From Botrimarina hoheduenensis (GTDB lineage: Bacteria > Planctomycetota > Planctomycetia > Pirellulales > Lacipirellulaceae): a DNA stretch of 64,000 nt. Where the stretch lies: positions 62,001 to 126,000 of the forward strand of contig NZ_SJPH01000003.1 of assembly GCF_007859815.1 (NCBI RefSeq), given 5' to 3'. This document shows positions 1 through 7,802 of the stretch, piece after piece. The notes below the pieces were generated by a model that did no database searches, was not told the origin of the DNA, and was given only the letters and a program-made list of their open reading frames with translations. How positions within the stretch are numbered: the stretch's first letter is position 1; every line of letters starts with the position of its first letter. Position numbers and translations under genes: made by a program.

Positions 1-124
1 TCGGGCGATGAAAGGGGGCCAAGGGCCGGGTTGGAGCGATTCTCCGGCCCGGCAGACCGATTCTCGCTGCTCAGGCGGCGGGCCGCAACGCGCCCCTTGG
101 CCGCGGAGCAGATAGCATGGAGGA

Positions 125-964
125 ATGCTGGCCGCCCGCTACCGCCGACTGTGGAAACGCCGTTTCAGGCGCCGGCCACTCCTGCCGTTCTTGCTAGCGG
201 CGACACTGGCGATCGATCTGGCTTTGACGGCGGCCGACATCCATCAGAATCTGTACGCGGCCGCATTTTTCCTGGCGCAGATGAGCCTGCTGGCCATGTG
301 GGTCGTGAGCGCCACGCGGGGTGTGGTGCTCCGCGGGGCCGTGACGATCACGGCACTCGTGCTGCTCATCGAGCTGTTTTTCCGGATCAGCGATCAGACC
401 GATGCCGTGCTCGGACCCGCGTTGCTCGGGGTGATGGCCAGCAAACTTCTGACGGCGGGGCTGGTGTCGGTTGTGCACCGCGCTACCTGCCCTACCCTCA
501 CACCACGCCCACGCTTGCGGTTCTCGATGGGGACGCTGCTCGTCTCGGTCTTCTGCGTCGCGCTCGTTTCGAATGCGGTTCGCAACGGCGATTGGTCCGC
601 TATGTCGGATAAGAGTTTCTTGCAGCTGGTTGGCGGCGAAGCGATTGTCGTGCTGATCATGGCCAGCCTGCACTACTTATTCCGCCGGCGGCGACGCACG
701 TGGTTTCTTGTTGGTCTGCCCGCCGCATGCCTGCTGATGGCGGTTACGGCACCACTGAACCTCTACACACAACAGGTGCTTGTCTACTCGTGTGCGCAAG
801 CGCTCGTGATGGGCATCTGGCTCGCCTCGATCAGGGTCGCCCGCCGTGACGTGGACAGAACGGGCTCGACTTGGCCCCCCGAGGAAGCCCCCCTGCCGTT
901 GGAGCAGCGCACCGACGATGCGGCCCCCGTAACACTGCCGCTGCGGATCGACTTGCGTGTCTAA
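125..964 (+). CDS. Polytopic membrane protein, function unknown
   Basis: A 279-residue protein with a basic N-terminus (many Arg in the first 20 residues) followed by about seven hydrophobic segments, so it is probably an inner-membrane protein. An Arg-rich loop (RRRRRT, near residue 187) separates two membrane blocks, and the C-terminal 40 residues are hydrophilic and acidic. I recognise no catalytic motif or family. The ATG start follows a purine-rich GGAGG stretch that lies almost directly against it, so the spacing is not ideal. It converges on the methyltransferase gene that ends the riboswitch operon, with only 22 bases between the stops. Coding is well supported by GC3-rich codon use and length; function is not. 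Confidence 0.7.
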   Translation: MLAARYRRLWKRRFRRRPLLPFLLAATLAIDLALTAADIHQNLYAAAFFLAQMSLLAMWVVSATRGVVLRGAVTITALVLLIELFFRISDQTDAVLGPALLGVMASKLLTAGLVSVVHRATCPTLTPRPRLRFSMGTLLVSVFCVALVSNAVRNGDWSAMSDKSFLQLVGGEAIVVLIMASLHYLFRRRRRTWFLVGLPAACLLMAVTAPLNLYTQQVLVYSCAQALVMGIWLASIRVARRDVDRTGSTWPPEEAPLPLEQRTDDAAPVTLPLRIDLRV

Positions 965-986
965 GGAGATCCGCAAGCCCCCACGG

Positions 987-1778
987 TCAGCGCTTGGTGT
1001 CCCGTGCGACACGCCGCGCGAAGAGGCGCACGTAAGGAGCCACATAGCGGCTGCGGATGCCGTGATCGCCCGGCTCGGCGGCGTGTGATGGTTCGAGAAG
1101 ATCTTCGATCACAAAGCCGGCCCGACAGAGGCCGCCGATGAGCGTCTGCCAGCGGTGCAAGAACTCCAGGGTTCCTGGCTCGCGCGTTCGGCACGGGCCC
1201 GCAGCCGGCAGAGGGCCCGAGTGATAGTAAGAAGTCTTTAGCAACACTCCCTGAGGTGTTGCATGAGCTGCTGCCTGCAGGCTGGTGGGCGACTTGTGCT
1301 GACTGACGTACAAGCCGTCGTCGCGCAAGACGCGGGCAACCTGGGCGTACACGGGCAGCACGTCGGGCACGTAGCAGGTGCTGACCGGTTGGGCGACGGC
1401 GTCGAACGAGCCCGCCGGTAACTCGCCCAGATCGTTCATCGAAGCGCAGAGCAGATGGATCCGCAACCCGCGCGCATGGGCAACTCGCTCATCGCGCCGC
1501 AGCATCGCGGGGCTGATATCAACCACGGTCACGTCGGCCCCGGCGGCGGCAAAGAGGGGGCCCTGCCGCCCCCCGCCGGCGGCGAGGCAAAGCACGCGCT
1601 TGCCGTGGAGCGTTCCACCCAGCCCACGGCGTAACCAACCCTCAGGATCGACCGCGGTCGCCGGCTCGGCGAAGTCTGACTCCGTGGCCGCGGTCGTCAG
1701 CGCAGCGCCCGCTTCGGCCAGCTCGTTCCAAGCTTGACGGTTGCGCTCGATCACCATCCGATCGTGATCCAGAGTCAC
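987..1778 (-). CDS. Class I SAM-dependent methyltransferase
   Basis: A 263-residue Rossmann-type methyltransferase. The SAM-binding motif I is VLCLAAGGGRQ (about residues 62-72), followed by the acidic loop VTVVDISPAML and a PVSTCYVPDVLPVY segment typical of the small-molecule methyltransferase fold. The substrate cannot be told from sequence. The GTG start overlaps the stop of the upstream DUF5522-like gene as GTGA, so it is probably translationally coupled; an ATG seven codons in is an alternative. It is the last gene of the five-gene operon headed by the cobalamin riboswitch. A methyltransferase in a B12-controlled operon may act on a corrinoid or on a B12-dependent pathway, but that is only inference from position. 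Confidence 0.85.
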   Translation of the reverse strand: MTLDHDRMVIERNRQAWNELAEAGAALTTAATESDFAEPATAVDPEGWLRRGLGGTLHGKRVLCLAAGGGRQGPLFAAAGADVTVVDISPAMLRRDERVAHARGLRIHLLCASMNDLGELPAGSFDAVAQPVSTCYVPDVLPVYAQVARVLRDDGLYVSQHKSPTSLQAAAHATPQGVLLKTSYYHSGPLPAAGPCRTREPGTLEFLHRWQTLIGGLCRAGFVIEDLLEPSHAAEPGDHGIRSRYVAPYVRLFARRVARDTKR

Positions 1779-1999
1779 AACTTGTCCTGCCTAACACGCC
1801 CCGCCGAGACGCAACGCAAACCGCGGGAATCGGCATCGGGGGCGATTGCCGCTGGATCGCCGGATCCGTAAGGGCAGTGACGGCAACCGCTGCCGCAACA
1901 GTATCCACGCCGGAGGTGGAACGCGGCAGTAAAGACGACGCATCCCGACTCAACGTAGTAGTCGGGCGCTTCGTCCGTTGATCCTGTTGCGCTGCTCAT
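1775..1999 (-). CDS. Small Cys-rich protein, DUF5522-like
   Basis: A 74-residue protein whose core, HLRRGYCCGSGCRHCPY (residues 28-44), matches the cysteine pattern of the DUF5522 family as I know it; cysteines fall at residues 20, 34, 35, 39 and 42. The arrangement suggests a small metal or iron-sulfur site. A longer reading frame exists upstream, but the ATG chosen here overlaps the stop of the PEP-CTERM gene as ATGA, the same junction used elsewhere in the operon. The stop overlaps the following GTG start of the methyltransferase. The family has no assigned function that I can state with confidence. It is fourth in the cobalamin-riboswitch operon. Confidence 0.75.
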   Translation of the reverse strand: MSSATGSTDEAPDYYVESGCVVFTAAFHLRRGYCCGSGCRHCPYGSGDPAAIAPDADSRGLRCVSAGRVRQDKL

Positions 2000-2835
2000 C
2001 GGCGCGGGTTTCCTGACACCGAGTGCGTGCGGTACGACGCGATCGTCCCCGCCGCTAACGCAACGAGCCACACCGCCGCCGGCTCGGGAATCGGCCGCAA
2101 GACGGCGATCGCATCGATATCGAGGCCCCCGCCCGCCGAGGCCGTGGGAAACGGATCGTTGATCGGGTTGCCTAGCAAATCGAATGTGCCGAACTGCGGG
2201 TCGAGCGAACCTACCGCGTCGATGATGCGGACCTGGGTCACGGCGTTGATGTCCAGCAGCGGAGAAACGCCCGCGAGTTCGGCCAGATCGAACGCCGTGC
2301 CGACTCCCGCCGGATGTTTGCCAACCAGGTTACGAATATCGCGGGGATCGAGGCCGTCAAACGCACCGAGTTGGGTGGTTGTCGGCGTGAGCGAAACCGA
2401 AGCGAAGCGAAAGAAATTCGTGCCATCGCTGCTGACTTCGACGAAGCCGAGTTCTGCGAACAGGATGCCATTGAACGCAAAGCTATTCTCGAACACCGCA
2501 AAGTCGGGGCCCGCGCGGTCCGCCAGCGGAGCGTCGAACGCAACGGTGATCGAACCGCCGTCGCCCAGGCTGACAACCTTCGTGAAGTCGGCGTCAGCGT
2601 CGGAAACGCCCAGGGCATTGTTTTCAACACCAAAAGAAGCGAGCCCGTTGGCCGGATCCGCGATCGAGCGCGGTCCCCGAACAAACTCCACCACCGAGGT
2701 CGCCCAGCGCTCCACGCGCAGATCGGTCGCGGCGACGCCATCGAGGGCCGGATCGTAAGGCCCGGCAACCAGAGGAGTTATGAGGAACAGGCCGCAGAGG
2801 GTGCTCAGCAAGTGTTTCATAAGAAGTGGTTTCAT
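1996..2835 (-). CDS. PEP-CTERM-anchored surface protein
   Basis: A 279-residue exported protein. It has a signal peptide (hydrophobic residues 8-24), then a beta-rich body with the motifs VEFVRGP, FAVFENSF, AELGFVEVSSDG and GLDIDAIAVL. It ends with a PEP-CTERM anchor: PEPAAVWLVALAAG at about 250-264, then a short basic tail. The body resembles secreted proteins that I associate with cobalamin-regulated loci of Bacteroidota and Verrucomicrobiota; that association is from memory and not checked. Start and stop overlap both neighbours by ATGA. The position in a B12-riboswitch operon suggests a surface role in corrinoid binding or capture. A second ATG five codons in is possible. Confidence 0.85.
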   Translation of the reverse strand: MKPLLMKHLLSTLCGLFLITPLVAGPYDPALDGVAATDLRVERWATSVVEFVRGPRSIADPANGLASFGVENNALGVSDADADFTKVVSLGDGGSITVAFDAPLADRAGPDFAVFENSFAFNGILFAELGFVEVSSDGTNFFRFASVSLTPTTTQLGAFDGLDPRDIRNLVGKHPAGVGTAFDLAELAGVSPLLDINAVTQVRIIDAVGSLDPQFGTFDLLGNPINDPFPTASAGGGLDIDAIAVLRPIPEPAAVWLVALAAGTIASYRTHSVSGNPRR

Positions 2836-3707
2836 AAAGAAGTGACTAATCTAGGTGAATCCGATGACGCAGCGCTCCGCCTGGCAGAGCGATGCCTGTT
2901 CCGGTTGGTAGCGACAGCAGCGATGCCGAGTAGGGCGCAGACGATCGTGGCGGGTTCCGGCGTAGAAAGTGCGGTACCGCCGGTGCCGAAGTTGGCGACC
3001 CACACGTCGTAGTCTGCCGGCGTTAGCCCGTCTGGCATACCGACGGCGTCTCGCCACACGGTGTAGTCGGCCACGTCGACCAACTGGTCGTGGTTGAAAT
3101 CACCGGCGAGAGAGGGGGGCTCCGCGGCGAGGAGGTTCATGGCGAATTCGTCATAGTTGTTTGTCAGCGCGAAGGCGAAGCCGTGCCATTGCCCATCGCT
3201 TAACACGCGGCTAGAAGCGCCCACTTGCGACGACTGCCAAGCCCCCGCCGCCGAGCGAACGCCGTAGTGCCAGTAGCCGTCTTCCCAACCTTCGCTGTAT
3301 AGGTCGCCCGGTAGAGAGGTCGCTCCATCCGAAGGTGCTGTCATCGCCAGTCCGTGGGCGTCAAACAGGGTTTGATCGCTGATGGCGAACTGACCATCCG
3401 CGTTGAGGTCGTATCCGAGGCCAATCACCGCGGCACCGTTCGCACCGATTCCCGCCAGCTTGGCGTACAGGCGTGGGTCCGCCGAGATAGCGCTGCGGAG
3501 CAGGTCTTCCCCCGTAGCAACGCCGTTCCAGCGAAACCCCCAGACGAGGGCCTCATCGGCGATCGAGGCACCGTCCCAATCGATTGCCAGCGCCGCGCGG
3601 TACGCGCCTGCGCCGCTCCACAGGCGGATGTCATCGAACGACGAGACCGTCGCCGAGGCAGGCAAGCTCGTGTGGCTCAACACCAGCAAAAGGACTAGAC
3701 GCTTCAT
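2832..3707 (-). CDS. Secreted protein with dockerin-type EF-hand and PEP-CTERM anchor
   Basis: A 291-residue exported protein. The signal peptide is at 1-19 (cleavage near ASA). An N-terminal domain holds WSGAGAYRAALAIDW and ALVWGFRWNG (about 30-62). A calcium-binding dockerin-like pair follows: DFNHDQLVDVAD at 203-214 and a second half LTPADYDVWVANFG at 228-241. The PEP-CTERM anchor begins at TPEPATIVCALLG (about 249). Dockerin repeats of this form are common in Pirellulales secreted proteins. Both ends overlap neighbouring genes by ATGA. It is the second gene of the riboswitch operon; ligand and partner are unknown, and corrinoid handling is inferred only from regulation. Confidence 0.85.
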   Translation of the reverse strand: MKRLVLLLVLSHTSLPASATVSSFDDIRLWSGAGAYRAALAIDWDGASIADEALVWGFRWNGVATGEDLLRSAISADPRLYAKLAGIGANGAAVIGLGYDLNADGQFAISDQTLFDAHGLAMTAPSDGATSLPGDLYSEGWEDGYWHYGVRSAAGAWQSSQVGASSRVLSDGQWHGFAFALTNNYDEFAMNLLAAEPPSLAGDFNHDQLVDVADYTVWRDAVGMPDGLTPADYDVWVANFGTGGTALSTPEPATIVCALLGIAAVATNRNRHRSARRSAASSDSPRLVTSL

Positions 3708-4537
3708 CGGGCGTGGTCCTCTCCGGCGCGTGTCAGCCAGGCGTTGAGCACGGGTTGCGGCGTGGCGTCGGCGAGCCAGCGCACATGCCCCTCGCAGGCC
3801 ACGGCCAGCGCGCCGCCCGGGTGAGCGCTACCCAAGTCGCCGCCGAGGCTCGAGGGGGCGTTGATCGGCGTGGTTGCCTCTTGGGCGAAAACGTTATGGC
3901 CGTTGATCCACACCGTCTCGGGAATCCGGCGGTTAAGCAGTTCGGCAACGGCCAGCGTGTGGCTCAAGCCGTCGGTGATGTCGGCCAGACGAACGGGCTG
4001 GTCGTAAACGAGCACGCCGAAACTAGCCGCGTCGATCCCATAGCCGGCTCCTGCCGCGCTGCCTTCGAGTCCATAGATGCCGCCGTAGTCGGTGTAACCA
4101 CAATTCGACCACTTCGCCGAGGTGTCGGCGTAGCGCTCCGAATCGTCACTAGGGCAAAGAAACTCGGCGATCGTGATCGCGACCGCCCGATTGCCCATCG
4201 AGCGTGCCGGCTGGGTGAAGTCGTATGCGTCGAGCAGTGCCTGTTGTTCCAGGTACGGCAACAGGTGCGTGTTCCACGAGGTAAGCCGTCCTGCCGGAAA
4301 TTGATCGCAACCAACGCACCCAACCGGCAGTTGTCCGGCATCGCTAAAGGCAACTAGCGCCAGGCCAACCTGTTTCAAATGGTTCATGCATTGTGTGCGA
4401 CGGGCCGCCTCGCGGGCGGCCTGAACGGCGGGTAGCAAGAGCCCCACTAGCGCGCCGATGATCGCCACCACAACCAGCAGCTCGATGAGCGTGAAGGCGC
4501 AGCGCGAACGGCAAATCTTGCTGGGTCGGGTCGCCAT
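3704..4537 (-). CDS. DUF1559 pseudopilin-like protein, first gene of the B12 operon
   Basis: A 277-residue type IV pilin-like protein. It has a prepilin processing region FTLIELLVVVAIIGAL near the N-terminus, then the DUF1559 signature PAVQAAREAARRTQCMNHLKQ and a large C-terminal domain with HLLPYLEQQALLDAYD, FLCPSD and SAHPGGA. This is the usual planctomycete DUF1559 layout. I chose the ATG at 4537 over an upstream GTG or TTG because GGAAAGG lies 8 bases before it and the pre-helix leader is then of normal length. The gene is preceded by a cobalamin riboswitch about 160 bases upstream and overlaps the next gene by ATGA. Export and processing by prepilin peptidase are expected. Placement under B12 control is unusual for this large family. 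Confidence 0.88.
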   Translation of the reverse strand: MATRPSKICRSRCAFTLIELLVVVAIIGALVGLLLPAVQAAREAARRTQCMNHLKQVGLALVAFSDAGQLPVGCVGCDQFPAGRLTSWNTHLLPYLEQQALLDAYDFTQPARSMGNRAVAITIAEFLCPSDDSERYADTSAKWSNCGYTDYGGIYGLEGSAAGAGYGIDAASFGVLVYDQPVRLADITDGLSHTLAVAELLNRRIPETVWINGHNVFAQEATTPINAPSSLGGDLGSAHPGGALAVACEGHVRWLADATPQPVLNAWLTRAGEDHAR

Positions 4538-4591
4538 CGACCACGCCTTTCCGGCTTCTGCAGCCAAAACCGCACTGCCAACCCGCGTCGT

Positions 4592-4610
4592 CGCAACGCA
4601 AAGCGTTGCG
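4592..4610 (-). promoter_or_regulatory. Perfect hairpin between riboswitch and first gene
   Basis: CGCAACGC and GCGTTGCG pair perfectly (8 bp) around a 3-base loop. The hairpin lies about 85 bases 3' of the riboswitch aptamer and 55 bases before the pseudopilin ATG. There is no immediate U-tract, so it is not a classic terminator; it could be part of the expression platform. Confidence 0.45.
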
Positions 4611-4696
4611 GGCATCGACTACGGATTGGGAGCTGTACAGCCTTTGCTACACCACGACGCGACCGCCTTCCCTCGAAGCGGATCGCATGCCAAGCA

Positions 4697-4914
4697 TTGG
4701 TAGGTCTTCTGACTCCCGAGCCCGCAGTCGGACCTGCCTTCTCACAGAGGGGTCGCACGCGCTGCGGGCGAGAAACTTCTGCAATGGCCTGCTGCCGCAA
4801 GAAACGGCAAAAGTGGTCCGGCGGTGGATGCTCGGTTACAGCGGCGGGGCCGTCCCGGAGTCGCACCGGGTTCCCTGTTACGTCGTCTTGCTGAAGGGGC
4901 AAGACGACCACCAA
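4697..4914 (-). promoter_or_regulatory. Cobalamin (B12) riboswitch
   Basis: On the minus strand the conserved cobalamin aptamer elements appear in order. The P1 5' arm TTGGTGGT lies at 4907-4914. A 7-bp stem, CGTCTTG with CAAGACG (4884-4906), is the likely P2. Next come GGGAACCCGGTGCGACTCCG (4856-4875), GCCCCGCCGCTGTAACC (4834-4850), and the 3' element AGTCAGAAGACCTACC (4699-4714), which closes P1 with CCTACCAA (4697-4704). The family binds adenosyl- or methyl-cobalamin and usually represses downstream genes when B12 is abundant. It sits about 20 bases 3' of a good promoter and controls the operon beginning with the pseudopilin at 4537. The upstream permease is not under its control. Confidence 0.93.
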
Positions 4915-4926
4915 CGCACGGCCCGC

Positions 4927-4955
4927 AGTGGAACGATCAGGGGCCCGTGTGTCAA
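4927..4955 (-). promoter_or_regulatory. Promoter of the B12 riboswitch operon
   Basis: A perfect -35 box TTGACA (4950-4955) lies just 3' of the permease stop codon. After a 17-base spacer comes TCCACT (4927-4932), which keeps T1, A4 and T6 of the -10 consensus. Transcription would start near 4920, just before the aptamer P1 arm at 4914, which fits well. Confidence 0.6.
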
Positions 4956-4957
4956 AC

Positions 4958-6217
4958 CTAAATCTTGCCCTGCACCGTAAACCCCGCGGCCGTGACGATT
5001 TGCGTCACACGTTCGGTACTCGCGTCACCGACGACTTCAGCCACCGCGGGCTTCAGTTGCACATGCGCTGTCGCGATCTGGGAGTCGGCGGTCAGCGCCC
5101 GCTCGAGTTTTTCCACGCAGCTGCCGCAGCGCAGCCCGCTGAGCGCGTAACGCTGCGGCGCGGAGCCATCCGCCGGCGGCTTTCGGCGAGAGGCAACCAC
5201 ACGCTGCACGTCTCGCCAAGCGAACCGCGCTAACCATAACGCCAGCACGATCGCGAGGGCTTGGTGCCAACCGGGAATCAGGTGGGCCGCATGATCGTGT
5301 GTCACGGCAGCGCTACCGGCAAGCGGGAGCCCGAGGGCTTCGTAGAACAATCCGCCCGCCACACTGCCCCCGATAATGGTCGCCAAATAAATGGCCGTGG
5401 CCTTCCCGCCGAGCCCTCGCCACAGCGCCGCGATTGTCGCGGCGTTGGTCGCGGGGCCCGCCATCAGAAACACCAGAACGGCCGCGATCGGCAGCCCGGC
5501 CGCGGCAAGCGCCGCGGCAATCGGAACCGACGCAGTAGCGCAAACATAGAGCGGTGTCGCGGCGAGGAGCGTCACGCCGATCGCTGCCAGGCTTCCTTGC
5601 TGCGCGAGCCCCGTCAGCGACGTCGGCGGGAGCCACGCCCCCAACGCCGCCGCGATCAATACGCCAGCGACCAGCCACCGCCAGATCGAGGCGAGCACCT
5701 CATCGGCATGGTCTAAGGCGTCGCGCCAACCCGCTTGGCGGGTGACGACCGTGACGGGTTCGAGAATCGGCAAGCGAGGTTTCTCATGCGCGAAGCGGTT
5801 CGCCAGCCAGCCACCAACCATTCCGGTTGCGAGCGCTACCAGCACCTTGAACAGCGCAAAGGGCCAGCCGAGCATCGAGCCGGTCACCATCAGCGAGTCG
5901 ACCCCCGTCTGCGGCGTGCTGATCAGAAACCCGACCGCGGCACCAACGCCGGCTCCCTGTCGATGGAAGCTCAGACCGACCGGCACGACACCGCAGGAAC
6001 ACAGGGGCAGTGGCACGCCGAGCGCAACCGCCTTAACGACCCCGAGCCGCCCGTTTAGCTGCCGCTCAAGGAACCCGGGGGGCAACAGGGCGTGCAGCAA
6101 GCCGGCAATGGCCGCCCCCAAGAGCAGCCAGGGCGCGAGCTCGCACCAGACGATCCACAGTTCGACTAAAAATGCCAACCGATTTGCCTCGCTTTCCAGT
6201 GGGATCCCCCCGATCAT
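4958..6217 (-). CDS. SO_0444-type Cu/Zn efflux permease with fused HMA domain
   Basis: A 419-residue inner-membrane permease of the DUF318/ArsP-like superfamily. The signature GVPLPLCSCGVVPVGLSF (about 88-105) and ISTPQTGVDS mark the SO_0444 Cu/Zn-efflux branch. The second membrane half carries ATPLYVCATASVPIAAAL and MAGPATNAATIAALW. After the membrane part, about 65 C-terminal residues form a heavy-metal-associated domain with the metal site GLRCGSC. The family is thought to export copper or zinc; the HMA domain probably delivers the ion. It is transcribed upstream of the B12 operon, but the riboswitch promoter begins right after its stop codon, so it is probably a separate unit. Confidence 0.88.
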   Translation of the reverse strand: MIGGIPLESEANRLAFLVELWIVWCELAPWLLLGAAIAGLLHALLPPGFLERQLNGRLGVVKAVALGVPLPLCSCGVVPVGLSFHRQGAGVGAAVGFLISTPQTGVDSLMVTGSMLGWPFALFKVLVALATGMVGGWLANRFAHEKPRLPILEPVTVVTRQAGWRDALDHADEVLASIWRWLVAGVLIAAALGAWLPPTSLTGLAQQGSLAAIGVTLLAATPLYVCATASVPIAAALAAAGLPIAAVLVFLMAGPATNAATIAALWRGLGGKATAIYLATIIGGSVAGGLFYEALGLPLAGSAAVTHDHAAHLIPGWHQALAIVLALWLARFAWRDVQRVVASRRKPPADGSAPQRYALSGLRCGSCVEKLERALTADSQIATAHVQLKPAVAEVVGDASTERVTQIVTAAGFTVQGKI

Positions 6218-6323
6218 ACGCTCATGTGCCGCCGCGTGTCTGCGGCGGCAGCAACAGGCCCGCTAACGGACGCCGAGCGCCGCTGCCGCAGACCATTGCC
6301 CCCCGAACCGTTTGAGCCGCGCG

Positions 6324-7802
6324 ATGCACGACACGCCCACGCGTCTTCCTCGTCCTGCGGCCAGCGGCGGATCGGTGCTGCGGTTCAGCTGCCCGACCTG
6401 CGGCAAGGCATGCACCGCCCACGCGGCAGCGGTTGGCAAGCGCGCGCGCTGCAGCTCGTGCAACACGGACCTCGTGATCCCGCCAGCCAGCCCGAAGCCA
6501 ACCAGCCCGCCACCGGCACCCGCTCGACAACCGTTTACGTCCCGCGCGCGCTACACGCTCTCGTGCGGCCGGTGCGGCACGCGTTACTCGGTTTCAGGTC
6601 AACCGGTGGGCGCGAAAGTGTCGTGCCCCGATTGCGGGGTGGCAAACCTCGTAAGCTCTGAGCCTGATAAGCCCTCGAAAGCGCAACGACCACCGGCGCT
6701 GGACCAGACGCAGTACGAGCTCTATGAGGGAGAGGATCAGCCCTGGGGCGTTCATCTGGCGGACCAAGCGCCGCGCCACGTATCCGTCGTGTGCCAACTG
6801 TGCGGCACGCGAATGGACGTGGCCGAAAAGCACCTCGGCAAGCAGCTCGTATGCCCCGACTGTGGCACCAAGACACGCATCGCGGTGCAGCCCCCCGCCG
6901 AAAAGACCAAGGCCCCACGGCTGACCGACGAGGCGGTGGAAGTGGAAGCAGCGCAGGAAAACACGCTCGCCCGCTTCACCGTGGAAGAGTACCTCAGCCG
7001 CTCCCGCCTGGGTCAAGAAGTGGCTTCAAGCCGTGGTGCGGCTGCGCCTCCGCGTGAGGCTCCCTCCGGCGCACTCTATCGCCGAGCGTTCACGTGCTGG
7101 AAATCGCCCGGGCTGATCGCGGTTTGGCTGACGGTATCCGTGATGGGGATACTGGTCTTTTGCGTGCTTGGCGGGAGTGTCGGGGGCGGAGCGGGGGTCG
7201 TCTCGCTGGGCCTCGGTGCGATCGCGGGGGTGCTGCTCCTGGTCGTTCTGCTCGCCATCAGCGTGCTCGTGGCGGGGGTGTTGGCGAAGATCTTGATCGA
7301 GCTGCTCAGTGAATCAAGCGTTGGCGGCGACCGCGTACGGGAGTGGCCCACCACCGACGCCAGCGAGTGGCTCGGGCCGTTAGTGACGCTCGTCGTAGCG
7401 GGAGTTGTTGCTGCTGCGCCAGCGCTGTTGCTGCTGGGCGGTATCTTGCCCGGCGGCGCACCGCGACTGGTGTGGCTGAGTCTTTGGCTCGGCTTTCCGC
7501 TGGTGCTGCTCTCGCAGCTCGAGAGCGGCTCGGTGTGGGGCGTTCTTTCGCCGCCGATCGTACGAACGCTCAGCAGGTTTCCCCTGCGGTGGATCGCCTT
7601 CTACGCGCTGAGCTATCCGCTGGTCTGTGGCCCGTGGGAGCTGGTCGCCGAAGTCGCCGCGAACCGCAGCATGAAATGGATGTACGCGCTCATCCCGCTG
7701 AGCCTATTCGCGACGATCACCTATGCCAGGGTCTTGGGCTTGCACGCCTGGGTGCTCGAAAGCCTCGATCGTTCGTCCGCTGACGCTAGCGACTCGGACT
7801 AG
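6324..7802 (+). CDS. Triple zinc-ribbon membrane protein
   Basis: About 492 residues. Three Cys4 zinc ribbons lie in the first 190 residues: CPTCG/CSSC, CGRCG/CPDCG and CQLCG/CPDCG, each with about 15-18 residues between the pairs. A low-complexity linker follows, then about six hydrophobic segments from residue 250 to the end. This domain plan recurs in planctomycetes as proteins of unknown role. I prefer the ATG at 6324 over a TTG four codons upstream. The 3' end overlaps the stop of the convergent prohibitin-like gene by 17 bases. The ribbons probably face the cytoplasm. No enzyme motif is seen. Confidence 0.8.
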   Translation: MHDTPTRLPRPAASGGSVLRFSCPTCGKACTAHAAAVGKRARCSSCNTDLVIPPASPKPTSPPPAPARQPFTSRARYTLSCGRCGTRYSVSGQPVGAKVSCPDCGVANLVSSEPDKPSKAQRPPALDQTQYELYEGEDQPWGVHLADQAPRHVSVVCQLCGTRMDVAEKHLGKQLVCPDCGTKTRIAVQPPAEKTKAPRLTDEAVEVEAAQENTLARFTVEEYLSRSRLGQEVASSRGAAAPPREAPSGALYRRAFTCWKSPGLIAVWLTVSVMGILVFCVLGGSVGGGAGVVSLGLGAIAGVLLLVVLLAISVLVAGVLAKILIELLSESSVGGDRVREWPTTDASEWLGPLVTLVVAGVVAAAPALLLLGGILPGGAPRLVWLSLWLGFPLVLLSQLESGSVWGVLSPPIVRTLSRFPLRWIAFYALSYPLVCGPWELVAEVAANRSMKWMYALIPLSLFATITYARVLGLHAWVLESLDRSSADASDSD

